NCBI GenBank assembly: GCA_012798365.1
Contig: JAAZNH010000267.1
Coordinates: 1-7,547 of the forward strand
Source: Methanomicrobiales archaeon
GTDB lineage: Archaea; Halobacteriota; Methanomicrobia; Methanomicrobiales; Methanospirillaceae
Direction: 5' to 3'
Length of the DNA stretch: 7,547 nucleotides
Part shown: piece after piece, positions 6,567 through 7,547 of the stretch
Layout of the letters: the number at the start of each line of letters is the position of its first letter
How positions within the stretch are numbered: the first letter of the stretch is position 1
The notes under the pieces: model-generated
Database searches by the model: none
What the model saw: the letters and a program-made list of their open reading frames with translations, nothing else
What the model was told of the DNA's origin: nothing
Position numbers and translations under genes: made by a program

Positions 6567-6738
6567 TGTTATTTCCATTTTGCAGAACGGATTTATCAAA
6601 AGGGGGTTGATTCGGGCTCTGAAATGGTAAACCCCGGCGGAACGTCCCCTGGATCGAAGGCCGCAGGAACCGAAGCCTTTTCAATCCTTACCGTGTAATG
6701 ATTCTCTATTCAAACCAGCGACGAGACGGAAACTGTCC

Positions 6739-7116
6739 ATGACCCTGAGCCGGCATCATCATCCATCCCCGATAATCACAGCCCTGAGTTCAGATCTGGG
6801 CATTGTCGTGGTTGCAGCAATTGTCATCATTGCCGTGTATCTCATTGATACAATCACCCCGCTTGGCCAGCCGGTCTGGCTCCTGTATCTTGTTCCCCTG
6901 GTCCTGTCCTACTGGTCAGAGAGGTATTATGCAATCCCGACCGTCTGCATCGTGACCCTGCTTTTCCTGGTTGGGGGTTTTGTCGCATCACCGGCAGGAA
7001 TCCCGATCCAGGAGGCGATCCTGATGCGGTTCACCTTCTTCCTCATCTTCATCTGTGCTGCACTCCTCCTCTGGGCAATCCGCCGGAGGACAATCCGGCA
7101 TGAGAACCTGTCGTAA
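6739..7116 (+). CDS. Small four-helix membrane protein, orphan histidine-kinase-type sensor domain
   Basis: This 125-residue protein has four hydrophobic segments at about 20-36, 44-59, 64-83 and 94-114, then a short basic tail (RRRTIRHE) and a stop. The loop and second helix, DTITPLGQPVWLLYLVPLVL (37-56), resemble the N-terminal membrane sensor region of many bacterial and methanogen histidine kinases and PAS-domain proteins, where an aspartate, TPLG and a WxLY-IP pattern recur. Here the protein ends where the coiled coil and PAS or kinase domains would begin, and no kinase sequence follows in any frame before the next gene. It may be a stand-alone sensor, or the remnant of a truncated kinase. 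The start is the first ATG in frame; the upstream sequence (GACGGAAACTGTCC) has only a weak ribosome site. The gene diverges from the osmolyte operon and converges on the gene to its right. Confidence 0.68.
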   Translation: MTLSRHHHPSPIITALSSDLGIVVVAAIVIIAVYLIDTITPLGQPVWLLYLVPLVLSYWSERYYAIPTVCIVTLLFLVGGFVASPAGIPIQEAILMRFTFFLIFICAALLLWAIRRRTIRHENLS

Positions 7117-7122
7117 CCATTC

Positions 7123-7146
7123 CTGTCCTGGTTTTTTCCTGGACAG
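7123..7146. terminator. Hairpin with T6 loop between convergent genes
   Basis: CTGTCC (7123-7128) pairs with GGACAG (7141-7146). After one T-T mismatch, GG pairs with CC, leaving TTTTTT (7132-7137) as the loop. It starts seven bases after the stop of the plus-strand membrane gene and lies 24 bases beyond the stop of the minus-strand gene. For plus-strand transcription the T6 run could act as an archaeal U-rich terminator. The stem could also end minus-strand transcripts. Confidence 0.45.
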
Positions 7147-7170
7147 TATCCCTTCCGTTGCAGGGTGCGT

Positions 7171-7547
7171 TCAGGGGTCTGAGCCTGTCTGCCAGCCCCG
7201 GTATTCATCCGTGGCATCTTTCCTGTCTTCCCAGAGCCACGCCATGCGGTCGAGGAACCAGAGTTTGCCGCAATAGACCAGCGCCATACCGAAGAGCGTT
7301 GGCCAGAAATCGTATACGAAAACGCCCCAAAACACAAAAAGCATGCCGATACCCGATACAGCCGAGAGAACATTTGGGGCAGTTCGGTGGTGCAATGGAA
7401 CGGGGACAACATCGCGGTTCAGCCAGACGCGTTCACCCATGACGGCTTTCGATGCCCAGTGGCCGATGCCTTTTGGGGCAGGAAAGATGCGGGGATTGAA
7501 CCAGGCCCAGAGCAGCCCGACGGCAACCGGGGCAAGGGCATACCAGC
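7171..7547 (-). CDS. DUF6653-like membrane protein (5' end off the right edge)
   Basis: The reading frame is open from the right edge to TGA at 7171, giving 124 visible residues. An ATG at 7440 is internal, since the frame continues upstream of it with conserved-looking sequence (NPRIFPAPKGIGHWASKAVM). Visible segments are a hydrophobic helix near the edge (WYALAPVAVGLLWAWF), the polar conserved stretch GHWASKAVMGERVWLNRD, then PVPLHHR, two further hydrophobic segments (VLSAVSGIGMLFVFWGVFVY and PTLFGMALVYCGKLWFLDRM), and WLWED near the end. This matches what I recall of the DUF6653 family, small integral membrane proteins of unknown function found in archaea and bacteria. The tail after WED is variable. 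The start and total length cannot be seen. It shares no obvious function with the osmolyte operon. Confidence 0.8.
   Translation of the reverse strand, partial: WYALAPVAVGLLWAWFNPRIFPAPKGIGHWASKAVMGERVWLNRDVVPVPLHHRTAPNVLSAVSGIGMLFVFWGVFVYDFWPTLFGMALVYCGKLWFLDRMAWLWEDRKDATDEYRGWQTGSDP

Larger units (their letters stand above)
6413..6738. other. Gene-free divergent control region
   Basis: This 326-base stretch lies between the divergent operon and the membrane-sensor gene. It holds the operon's ribosome site (6418-6424), a candidate operon promoter (6554-6566), overlapping palindromes (6514-6535) and, for the plus strand, a weak TATA-like TTTATCAAA at 6592-6600 about 140 bases before ATG 6739. 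A five-base inverted repeat with a T4 tail (AAGGC 6657-6661, GCCTT 6675-6679) and another (CTGCC 6443-6447, GGCAG 6456-6460, in the operon leader) are too short to interpret. No convincing protein gene was found in it. Confidence 0.6.

Noticed and set aside
6490..6684. Minus-strand 64-residue frame in the divergent control region
   Set aside because: The composition is Arg/Pro-rich without motifs, there is no clear ribosome site, and it spans the promoter and palindromes.
6624..6698. Plus-strand 24-codon frame before the membrane-sensor gene, considered as a leader peptide
   Set aside because: There is no ribosome site, no codon run that would suggest attenuation and no partner hairpin of useful length.

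Overview
The window looks archaeal, most likely a methanogen of the order Methanomicrobiales (Methanoregula-like). This is inferred from gene content: a lysine 2,3-aminomutase gene (ablA) directly followed by a beta-lysine N6-acetyltransferase gene (ablB), the pair methanogens use to make the compatible solute N-epsilon-acetyl-beta-lysine. Strong Shine-Dalgarno sites, a TTTAAA box preceded by a purine-rich BRE-like tract, and a membrane sensor domain of a type common in these genomes agree with it. No rRNA, tRNA, CRISPR array or insertion sequence was seen.

Most of the window (about 6412 down to 295) is one tightly packed minus-strand operon of six genes whose ends overlap by 4 to 29 bases. 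In transcription order they are: a 374-residue KamA-family radical SAM paralogue with altered substrate residues; ablA; ablB; a small-conductance (MscS-type) mechanosensitive channel; a membrane-anchored DUF6544/DUF6920-like protein; and a YkgJ-type cysteine-cluster protein. The first part reads as an osmoadaptation module. AblA moves the alpha-amino group of lysine to the beta carbon, AblB acetylates the epsilon-amino group, and the MscS channel can vent solutes on osmotic downshift. The radical SAM paralogue and the last two genes have no assigned role in this pathway.

Downstream of the operon, still on the minus strand, the start of a gene for a Sec-exported protein (1-140) runs off the left edge. 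At the right, a 326-base gene-free region (6413-6738) holds the operon's candidate promoter and an unusual set of overlapping palindromes. It separates the operon from a plus-strand gene for a small four-helix membrane protein that resembles the sensor part of histidine kinases but has no kinase. That gene converges, across a hairpin with a T6 loop, on a partial minus-strand DUF6653-like membrane protein gene that runs off the right edge.

The points most worth a second look are the acid-to-arginine change in the radical SAM paralogue, a probable AUA initiation codon for ablA, the joining of solute synthesis and release channel in one transcript, and the two uncharacterised proteins at the operon's end.
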